This document shows positions 1-11,880 of a stretch of DNA of 64,000 nt, piece after piece. Position 1 is the first letter of the stretch; the number at the start of each line of letters is the position of its first letter. A program made the translations under genes and the position numbers. The notes under the pieces are model-generated. The model made no database searches. It saw only the letters and a list, made by a program, of their open reading frames with translations, and was not told the DNA's origin. The stretch is from contig NW_027480533.1 in assembly GCF_051401765.1 (NCBI RefSeq), positions 1,426,001 through 1,490,000 on the forward strand, written 5' to 3'. This DNA is from Calliopsis andreniformis. Its lineage: Eukaryota; Arthropoda; Insecta; Hymenoptera; Andrenidae.

Positions 1-250
1 AATCCTCAATCCTCAATCCTCATTCTTCAATCCTCAATACCCAATCCTCCATCTTCAATCCTCAATCCTCAATCCTCAATCCTCAATCCTCAATCCTCAA
101 TCCTCAATCCTCAATCTTCAATCCTCAATACTCAATCTTCAATCCTCAATACTCAATACTCAATCCTCAATCCTCAATCCTCAATACCAAATCCTCAATC
201 TTCAATCCTCAATCCTCAATCCTCAATTCTCAATCCTCACTCCTCAATCC

Positions 251-347
251 TCAGACCTCAAACAGCAATAGTCAACCCTCAGTCCTCGTCCTCAATCCAC
301 AACCATCAATCCTCAATCCTCAATCTTCAATCATCAATATTCAATCT
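251..347 (+). repeat. 97-bp landmark block with an invariant-length hexamer; first copy, family of about 103
   Basis: Thirteen heptamers and one hexamer. The block opens with TCAGACC, passes through TCAACCC and TCAGTCC, then the six-base TCGTCC, then ACAACNN, and closes with TCAATCA and TCAATAT. Hexamer starts: 286, 831, 1047, 1417, 1584, 1926, 2345, 2708, 3904, 4274, 4441, 4783, 5202, 5565, 6453, 6788, 7269, 8415, 8960, 9176, 9546, 9713, 10055, 10474, 10837, 12033, 12403, 12570, 12912, 13331, 13694, 13924, 14294, 14635, 15831, 16761, 17124, 17354, 17724, 18065, 19408, 20114, 20484, 20825, 22168, 22874, 23229, 23836, 24220, 25696, 26395, 26765, 27134, 27602, 28021, 28384, 29244, 29649, 30004, 30590, 32241, 32940, 33310, 33679, 34147, 34565, 34929, 35985, 37678, 38377, 38747, 39116, 39584, 40002, 40366, 41422, 43115, 43814, 44184, 44553, 45021, 45440, 45803, 46873, 47572, 47927, 48534, 49247, 51283, 51646, 54751, 55177, 55791, 56118, 56739, 58856, 59282, 59896, 60223, 60844, 61506, 62897, 63652. 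Four subtypes differ at the third heptamer and at ACAACNN together. No known protein-binding site is recognised in it. Confidence 0.88.
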
Positions 348-389
348 TCAGTCCTCAATCCTCAATCCTCAATCCTCAACCCTCAATCC

Positions 390-438
390 TCAATGTTCAA
401 TCCGCAATACCCAATCCTCAATCTTCTATCCGCAATCC
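390..438 (+). repeat. 49-bp landmark block containing ATG; first copy, family of about 54
   Basis: Seven heptamers in fixed order: TCAATGT, TCAATCC, GCAATAC, CCAATCC, TCAATCT, TCTATCC, GCAATCC. Its ATG is where many spurious open frames beginning MFNPQYPIL start. ATG positions: 393, 2452, 3634, 5309, 6183, 7083 (altered), 8522, 10581, 11763, 13438, 14031, 16868, 17461, 20221, 22980, 23566, 24565, 25426, 26502, 28128, 29755, 30935, 31971, 33047, 34673, 36281, 36351, 37408, 38484, 40110, 41718, 41788, 42845, 43921, 45547, 47678, 48264, 49592, 50509, 51390, 53103, 54131, 54858, 55284, 56225, 56846, 57208, 58236, 58963, 59389, 60330, 60951, 62354 and 63004. ATG is lost at 62620 and 63375 (TGG). 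It usually lies 30-50 bases after a 97-bp block of the GCAATAG subtype. Confidence 0.88.
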
Positions 439-894
439 TCAATCCTCAATCCTCAATCTTCAACCCTCAGTCCCAAATCCTCAATCTTCAATCCTCAATA
501 CTCAGTCTTCAATCCTCAATCCTCAATCCGCAATCCTCAATCCTCAATCCTCATTCTTCAATCCTCAATACCCAATCCTCAATCTTCAATCCTCAATCCT
601 CAATCCTCAATTCTCAATCCTCAATCCTCAATCCTCAATCCTCAATCCTCAATCTTCAATCCTCAATACTCAGTCTTCAATCCTCAAATCTCAATCCTCA
701 ATCCTCAATCCTCATTCTTCAATCCTCAACACCCAATCCTCAATCTTCAATCCTCAATCCTCAACCCTCAATTCTCAATCCTCATTCCTCAATCCTCAGA
801 CCTCAAACATCAATACTCAACCCTCAGTCCTCGTCCTCAATCCACAACGCTCAATCCTCGATCCTCAATCTTCAATCATCAATATTCAATCTTC

Positions 895-3751
895 AATCCT
901 CAATCCTCAATCCTCAATACTCAATCCTCATTCTTCAATCCTCAACACCCAATCCTCAATCTTCAATCTTCAATCCTCAACCCTCAATTCTCAATCCTCA
1001 TTCCTCAATCCTCAGACCTCAATCATCAATACTCAACCCTCAGTCCTCGTCCTCAATCAACAACGCTCAATCCTCGATCCTCAATCTTCAATCATCAATA
1101 TTCAATCTTCCACCCTCAATCCTCAATCCTCAATACTCAATCCTCAATCCTCAATCCTCAATCCTCAATCCTCAATCTTCAATCCTCAAACCTCAATCCT
1201 CAATCCTCAATCCTCAATCCTCAATCCTCAATCCTCAATCTTCAATCCTCAATACTCAACCTTCAATCCTCAATACTCAATCCTCAATCCTCAATCATCA
1301 TTCTACAATCCTCAACACCCAATACTCAATCTTCAATCCTCAATCCTCAATCCTCAATTCTCAATCCTCAATCCTCAATCCTCAGACCTTAAACATCAAT
1401 ACTGTACCCTCAGTCCTCGTCCTCAATCCACAACACTAAATCCTCAATCCTCAATACTCAATCGTCATTCTTCAATCCTCAACACCCAATCCTCAATCTT
1501 CTATCCTCAACCCTCAATCCTCAATTCTCAATCCTCATTCCTCAATCCTCAGACCTCAAACATCATTACTCAACCGTCAGTCCTCGTCCTCAATCCACAA
1601 CCCCCAATACTCAATCCTCAATCTTCAATTCTCAATCCTCAATCCTCAACCCTCAATCCTCAATCCTCAATCTTCAATCCTCAATACTCAATCATCAATC
1701 CTCAATCCTCAATCCTCAATCCTCAATCCTCAATCCTCAACCCTCAATCGTCAATCTTCAATCCTCAATACTCAATCTTCAATCCTCAATCCTCAATACT
1801 CAACACTCAATCCTCATTCTTCAATCCTCAATACCCAATACTCAATCTTCAATCCTCAATCCTCAATTCTCAATCCTCAACACTCAATCCTCAGACCTCA
1901 AACATCATTACTCAACCGTCAGTCCTCGTCCTCAATCCACAACCCCCAATACTCAATCCTCAATCTTCAATTCTCAATCCTCAATCCTCAATCCTCAATC
2001 CTCGGTCCTCAAACCACAATCCTGAATCCTCAACCTTCAGCCCTCAGTCCTGAACAATCAGTTGTCAATCCTCAATCCTCAAGAGAATATCATCAATTCA
2101 CAGTTTTCAATACTCAATACTCAATCTGCAATCTTCAAATCTCTATCCACAAACATCAATTCTCATCACTCAACCCTCAACACTCAGTCTTCAATCCTCA
2201 ATCCTCAGTCCTCAATCCTCAATCCACATTCTTCAATCCTCAATACCCAAACCTCAATCTTCAATCCTCAATCCTCAATCCCCAATTCTCAATCCTCAAT
2301 CCTCAATCCTCAGACCTCAAACAGCAATAGTCAACCCTCAGTCCACGTCCTCAATCCACAACCATCAATCCTCAATCCTCAACATTCAATCATCAATATT
2401 CAATCTTCAGTCCTCAACCGTCAATCCTCAATCCTCAATCCTCAATCCTCAATGTTCAATCCGCAATACCCAATCCTCAATCTTCTATCCGCAATCCTCA
2501 ATCCTCAATCCTCAATCCTCAATCCTCAATCTTCAATCCTCAACACTCAATCTTCAATCCTCAATACTCAATCCTCAATCCTCAATCCTCAATCTTCAAT
2601 CCTCAACACCCAATCCTCAATCTTCAATCCTCAATCCTCAATCCTCAATTCTCAATCGTCAATCCTCAATCCTCCGACCTTAAACATCAATACTCTACCC
2701 TCAGTCCTCGTCCTCAATCCACAACACTCAATCCTCGATCCTCACTCTTCAATCATCAATATTCAATCTTCAATCCTCAATCCTCAATCCTCAATACTCA
2801 ATCCTCAATCCTCAATGTTCTATCCTCAATACGCAATCCTCAATCATCAATCCTCAGCCCTCAATCCTCAATCCTCAATCCTCAATCGTCAATCTTCAAT
2901 CCTGAATACTCAATCTTCAATACTCAATCCTCAATCCTCAATCCTCAATCCTCATTCTTCAATCCTCAATACCCAATCCTCAATCTTCAATCCTCAATCC
3001 TCAATCTTCAATCCTCAATCCTCAATCCTCAATAATCAATCTTCAATCCTCTGTCCCAAATCCTCAATATTCAATACTCACTCCTCAATCCTCAATCTTC
3101 AATCCTCAATACTCAGTCTTCAATCCTCAATCCTCAATCCGCAATCCTCAATCCTCAATCCTCATTCTTCAATCCTCAATACCCAATCCTCAATCTTCAA
3201 TCCTCAATCCTCAATCCTCAATCCTCAATTCTCAATCCTCAATCCTCAATCCTCAATCCTCATTCTTCGATCCTCAATACCCAATCCTCAATCTTCAATC
3301 CTCAATCCTCAATCCTCATTCCTCAATCCTCAATCCTCAATCCTCAATCTTCAATCCTCAATACTCAATCCTCAATCCTTAATCCTCAATCCTCAATCCT
3401 CAATCTTCAATCCTCAGTCCCAAATCCTCAATCTTCAATACTCACTCCTCAATACTCAATCTTCAATCCTCAATACTCAGTCTTCAATCCTCAATCCTCA
3501 ATCCGCAATCCTCAATCCTCAATCCTCATTCTTCAATCCTCAATACCCAATCCTCAATCTTCAATCCTCAATCCTCAATCCTCAATTCTCAATCCTCAAT
3601 CCTCAATCCTCAATCCTCAATCCTCAATCCTCAATGTTCAATCCGCAATACCCAGTCCTCAATCTTCTATCCGCAATCCTCAATCCTCAATCCTCAATCA
3701 TCAATCCTCAATCCTCAATCCTCAATCTTCAATCCTCAATACTCAATCTTC
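895..3751 (+). repeat. Higher-order repeat B, unit 1 (2,857 bp)
   Basis: Landmarks recur at an offset of 2,857: the CATTCTTC string at 929 and 3786, the 97-bp block at 1417 and 4274, and the 189-bp block at 2002 and 4859. Similarity starts near 895 against 3752 and runs to about 3002 against 5859. 2,857 is 409 units less six bases, and six six-base units are found between 2062 and 4919 (at 2345, 2708, 3904, 4274, 4441 and 4783). The last 0.75 kb of this unit (about 3003-3751) has no partner at this offset; part of it (about 3280-3751) recurs near 5.83 kb at an offset of 2,549. Confidence 0.88.
2002..2190 (+). repeat. 189-bp divergent landmark block, copy 1 of 9
   Basis: Twenty-seven heptamers in register but far from consensus, from TCGGTCC through TGAACAA, TCAGTTG, TCAAGAG, AATATCA, ACAGTTT, GCAATCT, TCAAATC, ACAAACA and TCATCAC to TCAGTCT. 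Several units share only two or three bases with TCAATCC, so this is the most sequence-specific element of the array. A TTG at 2062 begins an open frame that is a by-product of the repeat. The block lies 60-80 bases after a 97-bp block of the CCGTCAG/ACAACCC subtype in all copies except the 16.4 kb one. Confidence 0.88.
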
Positions 3752-5859
3752 AATCCTCAATCCTCAATCCTCAATCCTCAATCCTCATTCTTCAATCCTC
3801 AACACCCAATCCTCAATCTTCAATCTTAAATCCTCAACCCTCAATTCTCAATCCTCATTCCTCAATCCTCAGACCTCAATCATCAATACTCAACCCTCAG
3901 TCCTCGTCCTCAATCAACAACGCTCAATCCTCGATCCTCAATCTTCAATCATCAATATTCAATCTTCAACCCTCAATCCTCAATCCTCAATACTCAATCC
4001 TCAATCCTCAATCCTCAATCCTCAATCCTCAATCTTCAATCCTCAAACCTCAATCATCAATCCTCAATCCTCAATCCTCAATCCTCAATCCTCAATCTTC
4101 AATCCTCAATACTCAACCTTCAATCCTCAATACTCAATCCTCAATCCTCAATCATCATTCTACAATCCTCAACACCCAATACTCAATCTTCAATCCTCAA
4201 TCCTCAATCCTCAATTCTCAATCCTCAATCCTCAATCCTCAGACCTTAAACATCAATACTGTACCCTCAGTCCTCGTCCTCAATCCACAACACTAAATCC
4301 TCAATCCTCAATACTCAATCGTCATTCTTCAATCCTCAACACCCAATCCTCAATCTTCTATCCTCAACCCTCAATCCTCAATTCTCAATCCTCATTCCTC
4401 AATCCTCAGAGCTCAAACATCATTACTCAACCGTCAGTCCTCGTCCTCAATCCATAACCCCCAATACTCAATCCTCAATCTTCAATTCTCAATCCTCAAT
4501 CCTCAACCCTCAATCCTCAATCCTCAATCTTCAATCCTCAATACTCAATCATCAATCCTCAATCCTCAATCCTCAATCCTCAATCCTCAATCCTCAACCC
4601 TCAATCGTCAATCTTCAATCCTCAATACTCAATCTTCAATCCTCAATCCTCAATACTCAACACTCAATCCTCATTCTTCAATCCTCAATACCCAATACTC
4701 AATCTTCAATCCTCAATCCTCAATTCTCAATCCTCAACACTCAATCCTCAGACCTCAAACATCATTACTCAACCGTCAGTCCTCGTCCTCAATCCACAAC
4801 CCCCAATACTCAATCCTCAATCTTCAATTCTCAATCCTCAATCCTCAATCCTCAATCCTCGGTCCTCAAAACACAATCCTGAATCCTCAACCTTCAGCCC
4901 TCAGTCCTGAACAATCAGTTGTCAATCCTCAATCCTCAAGAGAATATCATCAATTCACAGTTTTCAATACTCAATACTCAATCTGCAATCTTCAAATCTC
5001 TATCCACAAACATCAATTCTCATCACTCAACCCTCAACACTCAGTCTTCAATCCTCAATCCTCAGTCCTCAATCCTCAATCCACATTCTTCAATCCTCAA
5101 TACCCAAACCTCAATCTTCAATCCTCAATCCTCAATCCCCAATTCTCAATCCTCAATCCTCAATCCTCAGACCTCAAACAGCAATAGTCAACCCTCAGTC
5201 CACGTCCTCAATCCACAACCATCAATCCTCAATCCTCAACATTCAATCATCAATATTCAATCTTCAGTCCTCAACCGTCAATCCTCAATCCTCAATCCTC
5301 AATCCTCAATGTTCAATCCGCAATACCCAATCCTCAATCTTCTATCCGCAATCCTCAATCCTCAATCCTCAATCCTCAATCCTCAATCTTCAATCCTCAA
5401 CACTCAATCTTCAATCCTCAATACTCAATCCTCAATCCTCAATCCTCAATCTTCAATCCTCAACACCCAATCCTCAATCTTCAATCCTCAATCCTCAATC
5501 CTCAATTCTCAATCGTCAATCCTCAATCCTCCGACCTTAAACATCAATACTCTACCCTCAGTCCTCGTCCTCAATCCACAACACTCAATCCTCGATCCTC
5601 AATCTTCAATCATCAATATTCAATCTTCAATCCTCAATCCTCAATCCTCAATACTCAATCCTCAATCCTCAATGTTCTATCCTCAATACGCAATCCTCAA
5701 TCATCAATCCTCAGCCCTCAATCCTCAATCCTCAATCCTCAATCGTCAATCTTCAATCCTGAATACTCAATCTTCAATACTCAATCCTCAATCCTCAATC
5801 CTCAATCCTCATTCTTCAATCCTCAATACCCAATCCTCAATCTTCAATCCTCAATCCTC
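3752..5859 (+). repeat. Higher-order repeat B, unit 2 (partial, about 2.1 kb)
   Basis: Tandem second copy of the 2,857-bp unit, matching 895-3002. It carries the second 189-bp block (4859-5047), a 97-bp block with the rare ACGTCC hexamer (5202, shared with 2345 and 10474) and 49-bp blocks at the same relative places. It ends where one copy reads TCAATCTTC (near 3002) and the other TCATTCCTC (near 5859). The next stretch continues as a third, shifted copy. Confidence 0.86.
4859..5047 (+). repeat. 189-bp divergent landmark block, copy 2
   Basis: Same block at an offset of 2,857, with A at 4871 where other copies have C. The 97-bp block following it again has the rare hexamer ACGTCC (5202), as after copies 1 and 3. 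Confidence 0.87.
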
Positions 5860-6734
5860 AATCCTCATTCCTCAATCCTCAATCCTCAATCCTCAACCTT
5901 CAATCCTCAATACTCAATCCTCAATCCTTAATCCTCAATCCTCAATCCTCAATCTTCAATCCTCAGTCCCAAATCCTCAATCTTCAATACTCACTCCTCA
6001 ATACTCAATCTTCAATCCTCAATACTCAGTCTTCAATCCTCAATCCTCAATCCGCAATCCTCAATCCTCAATCCTAATTCTTCAATCCTCAATACCCAAT
6101 CCTCAATCTTCAATCCTCAATCCTCAATCCTCAATTCTCAATCCTCAATCCTCAATCCTCAATCCTCAATCCTCAATCCTCAATGTTCAATCCGCAATAC
6201 CCAGTCCTCAATCTTCTATCCGCAATCCTCAATCCTCAATCCTCAATCATCAATCCTCAATCCTCAATCCTCAATCTTCAATCCTCAATACTCAATCTTC
6301 AATCCTCAATCCTCAATCCTCAATCCTCAATCCTCATTCTTCAATCCTCAACACCCAATCCTCAATCTTCAATCTTCAATCCTCAACCCTCAATTCTCAA
6401 TCCTCATTCCTCAATCCTCAGACCTCAATCATCAATACTCAACCCTCAGTCCTCGTCCTCAATCAACAACGCTCAATCCTCGATCCTCAATCTTCAATCA
6501 TCAATATTCAATCTTCAACCCTCAATCCTCAATCCTCAATACTCAATCCTCAATCCTCAATCCTCAATCCTCAATCCTCAATCTTCAATCCTCAAACCTC
6601 AATCCTCAATCCTCAATCCTCAATCCTCAATCCTCAATCCTCAATCTTCAATCCTCAATACTCAACCTTCAATCCTCAATACTCAATCCTCAATCCTCAA
6701 TCATCATTCTTCAATCCTCAACACCCAATACTCA
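5829..6734 (+). repeat. Higher-order repeat B, third fragment (offset 2,549)
   Basis: Positions 5829-6734 match about 3280-4185 at an offset of 2,549 (TCATTCC string at 3316 and 5865, 49-bp block ATG at 3634 and 6183, 97-bp hexamer at 3904 and 6453). The change of offset from 2,857 to 2,549 marks loss of 308 bases between units 2 and 3, best explained by unequal exchange or deletion between similar heptamer strings. The match ends near 6734, where this copy goes to TCAATCCTCATTCC and the other to TCAATCTTC. Confidence 0.8.
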
Positions 6735-8129
6735 ATCCTCATTCCTCAATCCTCAGACCTCAATCATCAATACTCAACCCTTAGTCCTCGTCCTCAATCA
6801 ACAACGCTCAATCCTCGATCCTCAATCTTCAATCATCAATATTCAATCTTCAACCCTCAATCCTCAATCCTCAATCATCAATCCTCAATCCTCAATCCTC
6901 AATCCTCAATCCTCAATCCTCAACCCTCAATCGTCAATCTTCAATCCTCAATCCTCAATACTCAATACTCAATCCTCATTCTTCAATCCTCAATACCCAA
7001 TACTCAATCTTCAATCCTCACTCCTCAATCCTCAATTCTCAATCCTCTATTCTCAATCTTAATCTTCAACCCTCAATCCTCAATGTTCAATACGCAATTC
7101 CCAATCCTCAATCTTCTATCCGCAATCCTCAATCCTCAATCCTCAATCCTCATTCTTCAATCCTCAACACCCAATCCTCAATCTTCAATCCTCACTCCTC
7201 AATCCTCAATTCTCAATCCTCTATCCTCAATCCTCAGACCTTAAACATCAAGACTCTGCCCTCAGTCCTCGTCCTCAATCCACAACACTCAATCCTCGAT
7301 CCTCAATCTTCAATCATCAATATTCAATCTACAATCCTCAATCCTCAATCCTCAATACTCAATCCTCAATCCTCAATGTTCTATCCTCAATACGCAATCC
7401 TCAATCTTCAATCATCAATCCTCAATCCTCAATCCTCAATCCTCAATCTTCAATCTTAATCTTCAATCCTCAGTACGCAATCTTCAATCCTCAATCCTCA
7501 ATCCTCATTCCTCAATCCTGAATCTTCAATACTCAATACTCAATCTTCAATCCTCAATCCTCAATCCTCAATCCTCAATCCTCAATCCTCAATCCTCAAT
7601 CGTCAACCTTCAATCCTCAATACTCAATCGTCAATACTCAATCCTCAATACTCAATACTCAATCCTCATTCTTCAATCCTCAATACCCAATCCTCAATCT
7701 TCAATCCTCAATCCTCAATCCTCAATCCTCAATCCTCAATCTTCAATCATCAAACCTCAATCCTCAATCCTCAATCCTCAATCTTCAATCCTCAATACTC
7801 AAACTTCAATCCTCAATCATCAATCGTCAATCCTCAATCCTCAATCCTCAATCCTCAATCGTCAATCTTCAATCCGCAATACCCAATCCTCAATCTTCTA
7901 TCCGCAATACTCAATCCTCAATCCTCAATCCTCAATCCTCAATCCTCAATCCTCAATCCTCAGACCTCAATCCTCAATCCTCAATCGTCAATCTTCAATC
8001 CTCAATACTCAATCTTCAATCCTCAATCCTCAATCCTCAATCCTCAATCCTCATTCTTCAATCCTCAATACCCAATCCTCAATCTTCAATCCTCAATACT
8101 CAGTCTTCAATCCTCAATCCTCAATCCTC
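6735..8129 (+). repeat. Tail of repeat A outside the 2,857-bp sub-repeat
   Basis: Heptamer DNA with landmark modules but no tandem partner nearby. It has 97-bp block hexamers at 6788 (preceded by the variant TTAGTCC) and 7269, TAATCT hexamers at 7060 and 7457, and a variant 49-bp block at 7080 with altered central units. From about 7.56 to 8.08 kb it contains the strings AATCGTCAATACTC and TCAATCATCAAACC, which otherwise appear mainly at 52.0-52.9 kb, so these two regions share ancestry about 45 kb apart. No gene is seen here. Confidence 0.75.
7450..7483 (+). repeat. TAATCT register-shift block (TCAATCT, TAATCT, TCAATCC, TCAGTAC, GCAATCT); representative copy
   Basis: A second, independent type of six-base unit, TAATCT, sits in a fixed context: after TCAATCT and before TCAATCC, TCAGTAC and a GC-starting heptamer. 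Hexamer starts: 7060 (without TCAGTAC), 7457, 14468 (GAATCT), 17898, 20658, 23417, 26953, 30192, 33498, 38935, 44372, 48115, 51834, 55365, 55979, 56306, 56927, 57010, 59470, 60084, 60411, 61032, 61115 and 61624. At 33498, 38935 and 44372 the preceding heptamer is TCAATCA, a marker shared by the F copies. It is absent from the 2,857-bp repeat. Confidence 0.82.
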
Positions 8130-9023
8130 AATCCTCAATCCTCAATCCTCATTCTTCAATCCTCAATACCCAATCCTCCATCTTCAATCCTCAATCCTCA
8201 ATCCTCAATCCTCAATCCTCAATCCTCAATCCTCAATCCTCAATCTTCAATCCTCAATACTCAATCTTCAATCCTCAATACTCAATACTCAATCCTCAAT
8301 CCTCAATCCTCAATACCAAATCCTCAATCTTCAATCCTCAATCCTCAATCCTCAATTCTCAATCCTCACTCCTCAATCCTCAGACCTCAAACAGCAATAG
8401 TCAACCCTCAGTCCTCGTCCTCAATCCACAACCATCAATCCTCAATCCTCAATCTTCAATCATCAATATTCAATCTTCAGTCCTCAATCCTCAATCCTCA
8501 ATCCTCAACCCTCAATCCTCAATGTTCAATCCGCAATACCCAATCCTCAATCTTCTATCCGCAATCCTCAATCCTCAATCCTCAATCTTCAACCCTCAGT
8601 CCCAAATCCTCAATCTTCAATCCTCAATACTCAGTCTTCAATCCTCAATCCTCAATCCGCAATCCTCAATCCTCAATCCTCATTCTTCAATCCTCAATAC
8701 CCAATCCTCAATCTTCAATCCTCAATCCTCAATCCTCAATTCTCAATCCTCAATCCTCAATCCTCAATCCTCAATCCTCAATCTTCAATCCTCAATACTC
8801 AGTCTTCAATCCTCAAATCTCAATCCTCAATCCTCAATCCTCATTCTTCAATCCTCAACACCCAATCCTCAATCTTCAATCCTCAATCCTCAACCCTCAA
8901 TTCTCAATCCTCATTCCTCAATCCTCAGACCTCAAACATCAATACTCAACCCTCAGTCCTCGTCCTCAATCCACAACGCTCAATCCTCGATCCTCAATCT
9001 TCAATCATCAATATTCAATCTTC

Positions 9024-11880
9024 AATCCTCAATCCTCAATCCTCAATACTCAATCCTCATTCTTCAATCCTCAACACCCAATCCTCAATCTTCAATCTTC
9101 AATCCTCAACCCTCAATTCTCAATCCTCATTCCTCAATCCTCAGACCTCAATCATCAATACTCAACCCTCAGTCCTCGTCCTCAATCAACAACGCTCAAT
9201 CCTCGATCCTCAATCTTCAATCATCAATATTCAATCTTCAACCCTCAATCCTCAATCCTCAATACTCAATCCTCAATCCTCAATCCTCAATCCTCAATCC
9301 TCAATCTTCAATCCTCAAACCTCAATCCTCAATCCTCAATCCTCAATCCTCAATCCTCAATCCTCAATCTTCAATCCTCAATACTCAACCTTCAATCCTC
9401 AATACTCAATCCTCAATCCTCAATCATCATTCTACAATCCTCAACACCCAATACTCAATCTTCAATCCTCAATCCTCAATCCTCAATTCTCAATCCTCAA
9501 TCCTCAATCCTCAGACCTTAAACATCAATACTGTACCCTCAGTCCTCGTCCTCAATCCACAACACTAAATCCTCAATCCTCAATACTCAATCGTCATTCT
9601 TCAATCCTCAACACCCAATCCTCAATCTTCTATCCTCAACCCTCAATCCTCAATTCTCAATCCTCATTCCTCAATCCTCAGACCTCAAACATCATTACTC
9701 AACCGTCAGTCCTCGTCCTCAATCCACAACCCCCAATACTCAATCCTCAATCTTCAATTCTCAATCCTCAATCCTCAACCCTCAATCCTCAATCCTCAAT
9801 CTTCAATCCTCAATACTCAATCATCAATCCTCAATCCTCAATCCTCAATCCTCAATCCTCAATCCTCAACCCTCAATCGTCAATCTTCAATCCTCAATAC
9901 TCAATCTTCAATCCTCAATCCTCAATACTCAACACTCAATCCTCATTCTTCAATCCTCAATACCCAATACTCAATCTTCAATCCTCAATCCTCAATTCTC
10001 AATCCTCAACACTCAATCCTCAGACCTCAAACATCATTACTCAACCGTCAGTCCTCGTCCTCAATCCACAACCCCCAATACTCAATCCTCAATCTTCAAT
10101 TCTCAATCCTCAATCCTCAATCCTCAATCCTCGGTCCTCAAACCACAATCCTGAATCCTCAACCTTCAGCCCTCAGTCCTGAACAATCAGTTGTCAATCC
10201 TCAATCCTCAAGAGAATATCATCAATTCACAGTTTTCAATACTCAATACTCAATCTGCAATCTTCAAATCTCTATCCACAAACATCAATTCTCATCACTC
10301 AACCCTCAACACTCAGGCTTCAATCCTCAATCCTCAGTCCTCAATCCTCAATCCACATTCTTCAATCCTCAATACCCAAACCTCAATCTTCAATCCTCAA
10401 TCCTCAATCCCCAATTCTCAATCCTCAATCCTCAATCCTCAGACCTCAAACAGCAATAGTCAACCCTCAGTCCACGTCCTCAATCCACAACCATCAATCC
10501 TCAATCCTCAACATTCAATCATCAATATTCAATCTTCAGTCCTCAACCGTCAATCCTCAATCCTCAATCCTCAATCCTCAATGTTCAATCCGCAATACCC
10601 AATCCTCAATCTTCTATCCGCAATCCTCAATCCTCAATCCTCAATCCTCAATCCTCAATCTTCAATCCTCAACACTCAATCTTCAATCCTCAATACTCAA
10701 TCCTCAATCCTCAATCCTCAATCTTCAATCCTCAACACCCAATCCTCAATCTTCAATCCTCAATCCTCAATCCTCAATTCTCAATCGTCAATCCTCAATC
10801 CTCCGACCTTAAACATCAATACTCTACCCTCAGTCCTCGTCCTCAATCCACAACACTCAATCCTCGATCCTCAATCTTCAATCATCAATATTCAATCTTC
10901 AATCCTCAATCCTCAATCCTCAATACTCAATCCTCAATCCTCAATGTTCTATCCTCAATACGCAATCCTCAATCATCAATCCTCAGCCCTCAATCCTCAA
11001 TCCTCAATCCTCAATCGTCAATCTTCAATCCTGAATACTCAATCTTCAATACTCAATCCTCAATCCTCAATCCTCAATCCTCATTCTTCAATCCTCAATA
11101 CCCAATCCTCAATCTTCAATCCTCAATCCTCAATCTTCAATCCTCAATCCTCAATCCTCAATAATCAATCTTCAATCCTCTGTCCCAAATCCTCAATATT
11201 CAATACTCACTCCTCAATCCTCAATCTTCAATCCTCAATACTCAGTCTTCAATCCTCAATCCTCAATCCGCAATCCTCAATCCTCAATCCTCATTCTTCA
11301 ATCCTCAATACCCAATCCTCAATCTTCAATCCTCAATCCTCAATCCTCAATCCTCAATTCTCAATCCTCAATCCTCAATCCTCAATCCTCATTCTTCGAT
11401 CCTCAATACCCAATCCTCAATCTTCAATCCTCAATCCTCAATCCTCATTCCTCAATCCTCAATCCTCAATCCTCAATCTTCAATCCTCAATACTCAATCC
11501 TCAATCCTTAATCCTCAATCCTCAATCCTCAATCTTCAATCCTCAGTCCCAAATCCTCAATCTTCAATACTCACTCCTCAATACTCAATCTTCAATCCTC
11601 AATACTCAGTCTTCAATCCTCAATCCTCAATCCGCAATCCTCAATCCTCAATCCTCATTCTTCAATCCTCAATACCCAATCCTCAATCTTCAATCCTCAA
11701 TCCTCAATCCTCAATTCTCAATCCTCAATCCTCAATCCTCAATCCTCAATCCTCAATCCTCAATGTTCAATCCGCAATACCCAGTCCTCAATCTTCTATC
11801 CGCAATCCTCAATCCTCAATCCTCAATCATCAATCCTCAATCCTCAATCCTCAATCTTCAATCCTCAATACTCAATCTTC
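9024..11880 (+). repeat. Higher-order repeat B, unit 1 within A copy 2
   Basis: The 2,857-bp unit recurs inside the second 8,129-bp copy, since 895-3751 plus 8,129 gives this interval. It holds the 189-bp block at 10131-10319 and 97-bp hexamers at 9176, 9546, 9713, 10055, 10474 and 10837. The nested arrangement shows that the 2,857-bp duplication came before the 8,129-bp duplication. Confidence 0.84.
10131..10319 (+). repeat. 189-bp divergent landmark block, copy 3
   Basis: Same block at an offset of 8,129 from copy 1, with a private G at 10317 (T elsewhere). It is followed by ACGTCC at 10474. Confidence 0.87.

Larger units (their letters stand above)
1..8129 (+). repeat. Higher-order repeat A, copy 1 (8,129-bp period)
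   Basis: Position 1 lines up with position 8130, and landmarks keep an offset of exactly 8,129 bases: the 97-bp blocks at 286 and 8415, 831 and 8960, 4274 and 12403; the 189-bp blocks at 2002 and 10131; the 49-bp blocks at 393 and 8522. Only scattered single-base differences are seen, for example C at 1111 against A at 9240. The copy starts before the window, so its true left edge is unknown. It contains the 2,857-bp tandem sub-repeat plus a tail (6.7-8.1 kb) without that sub-repeat. The offset leaves a remainder of 2 on division by 7, matching the 19 six-base units counted in one period. Confidence 0.9.

Noticed and set aside
393..1439. Recurrent MFNPQYPIL start as a conserved protein N-terminus
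   Set aside because: It is only the ATG in the 49-bp landmark block. The same peptide string continues upstream of the ATG in most copies.
2002..2190. The 189-bp divergent block as a transposon or gene fragment
   Set aside because: It keeps the seven-base register throughout, has no terminal inverted repeats or target-site duplication, and many of its units can be derived from TCAATCC.
2062..4296. A 744-codon open frame (and dozens of others) as a large repeat protein gene
   Set aside because: The frame is open because the heptamer has no forward stop in any frame. There are no codon-position effects, no start context and no non-repeat ends, and its homologous copies are broken at different points by single substitutions.
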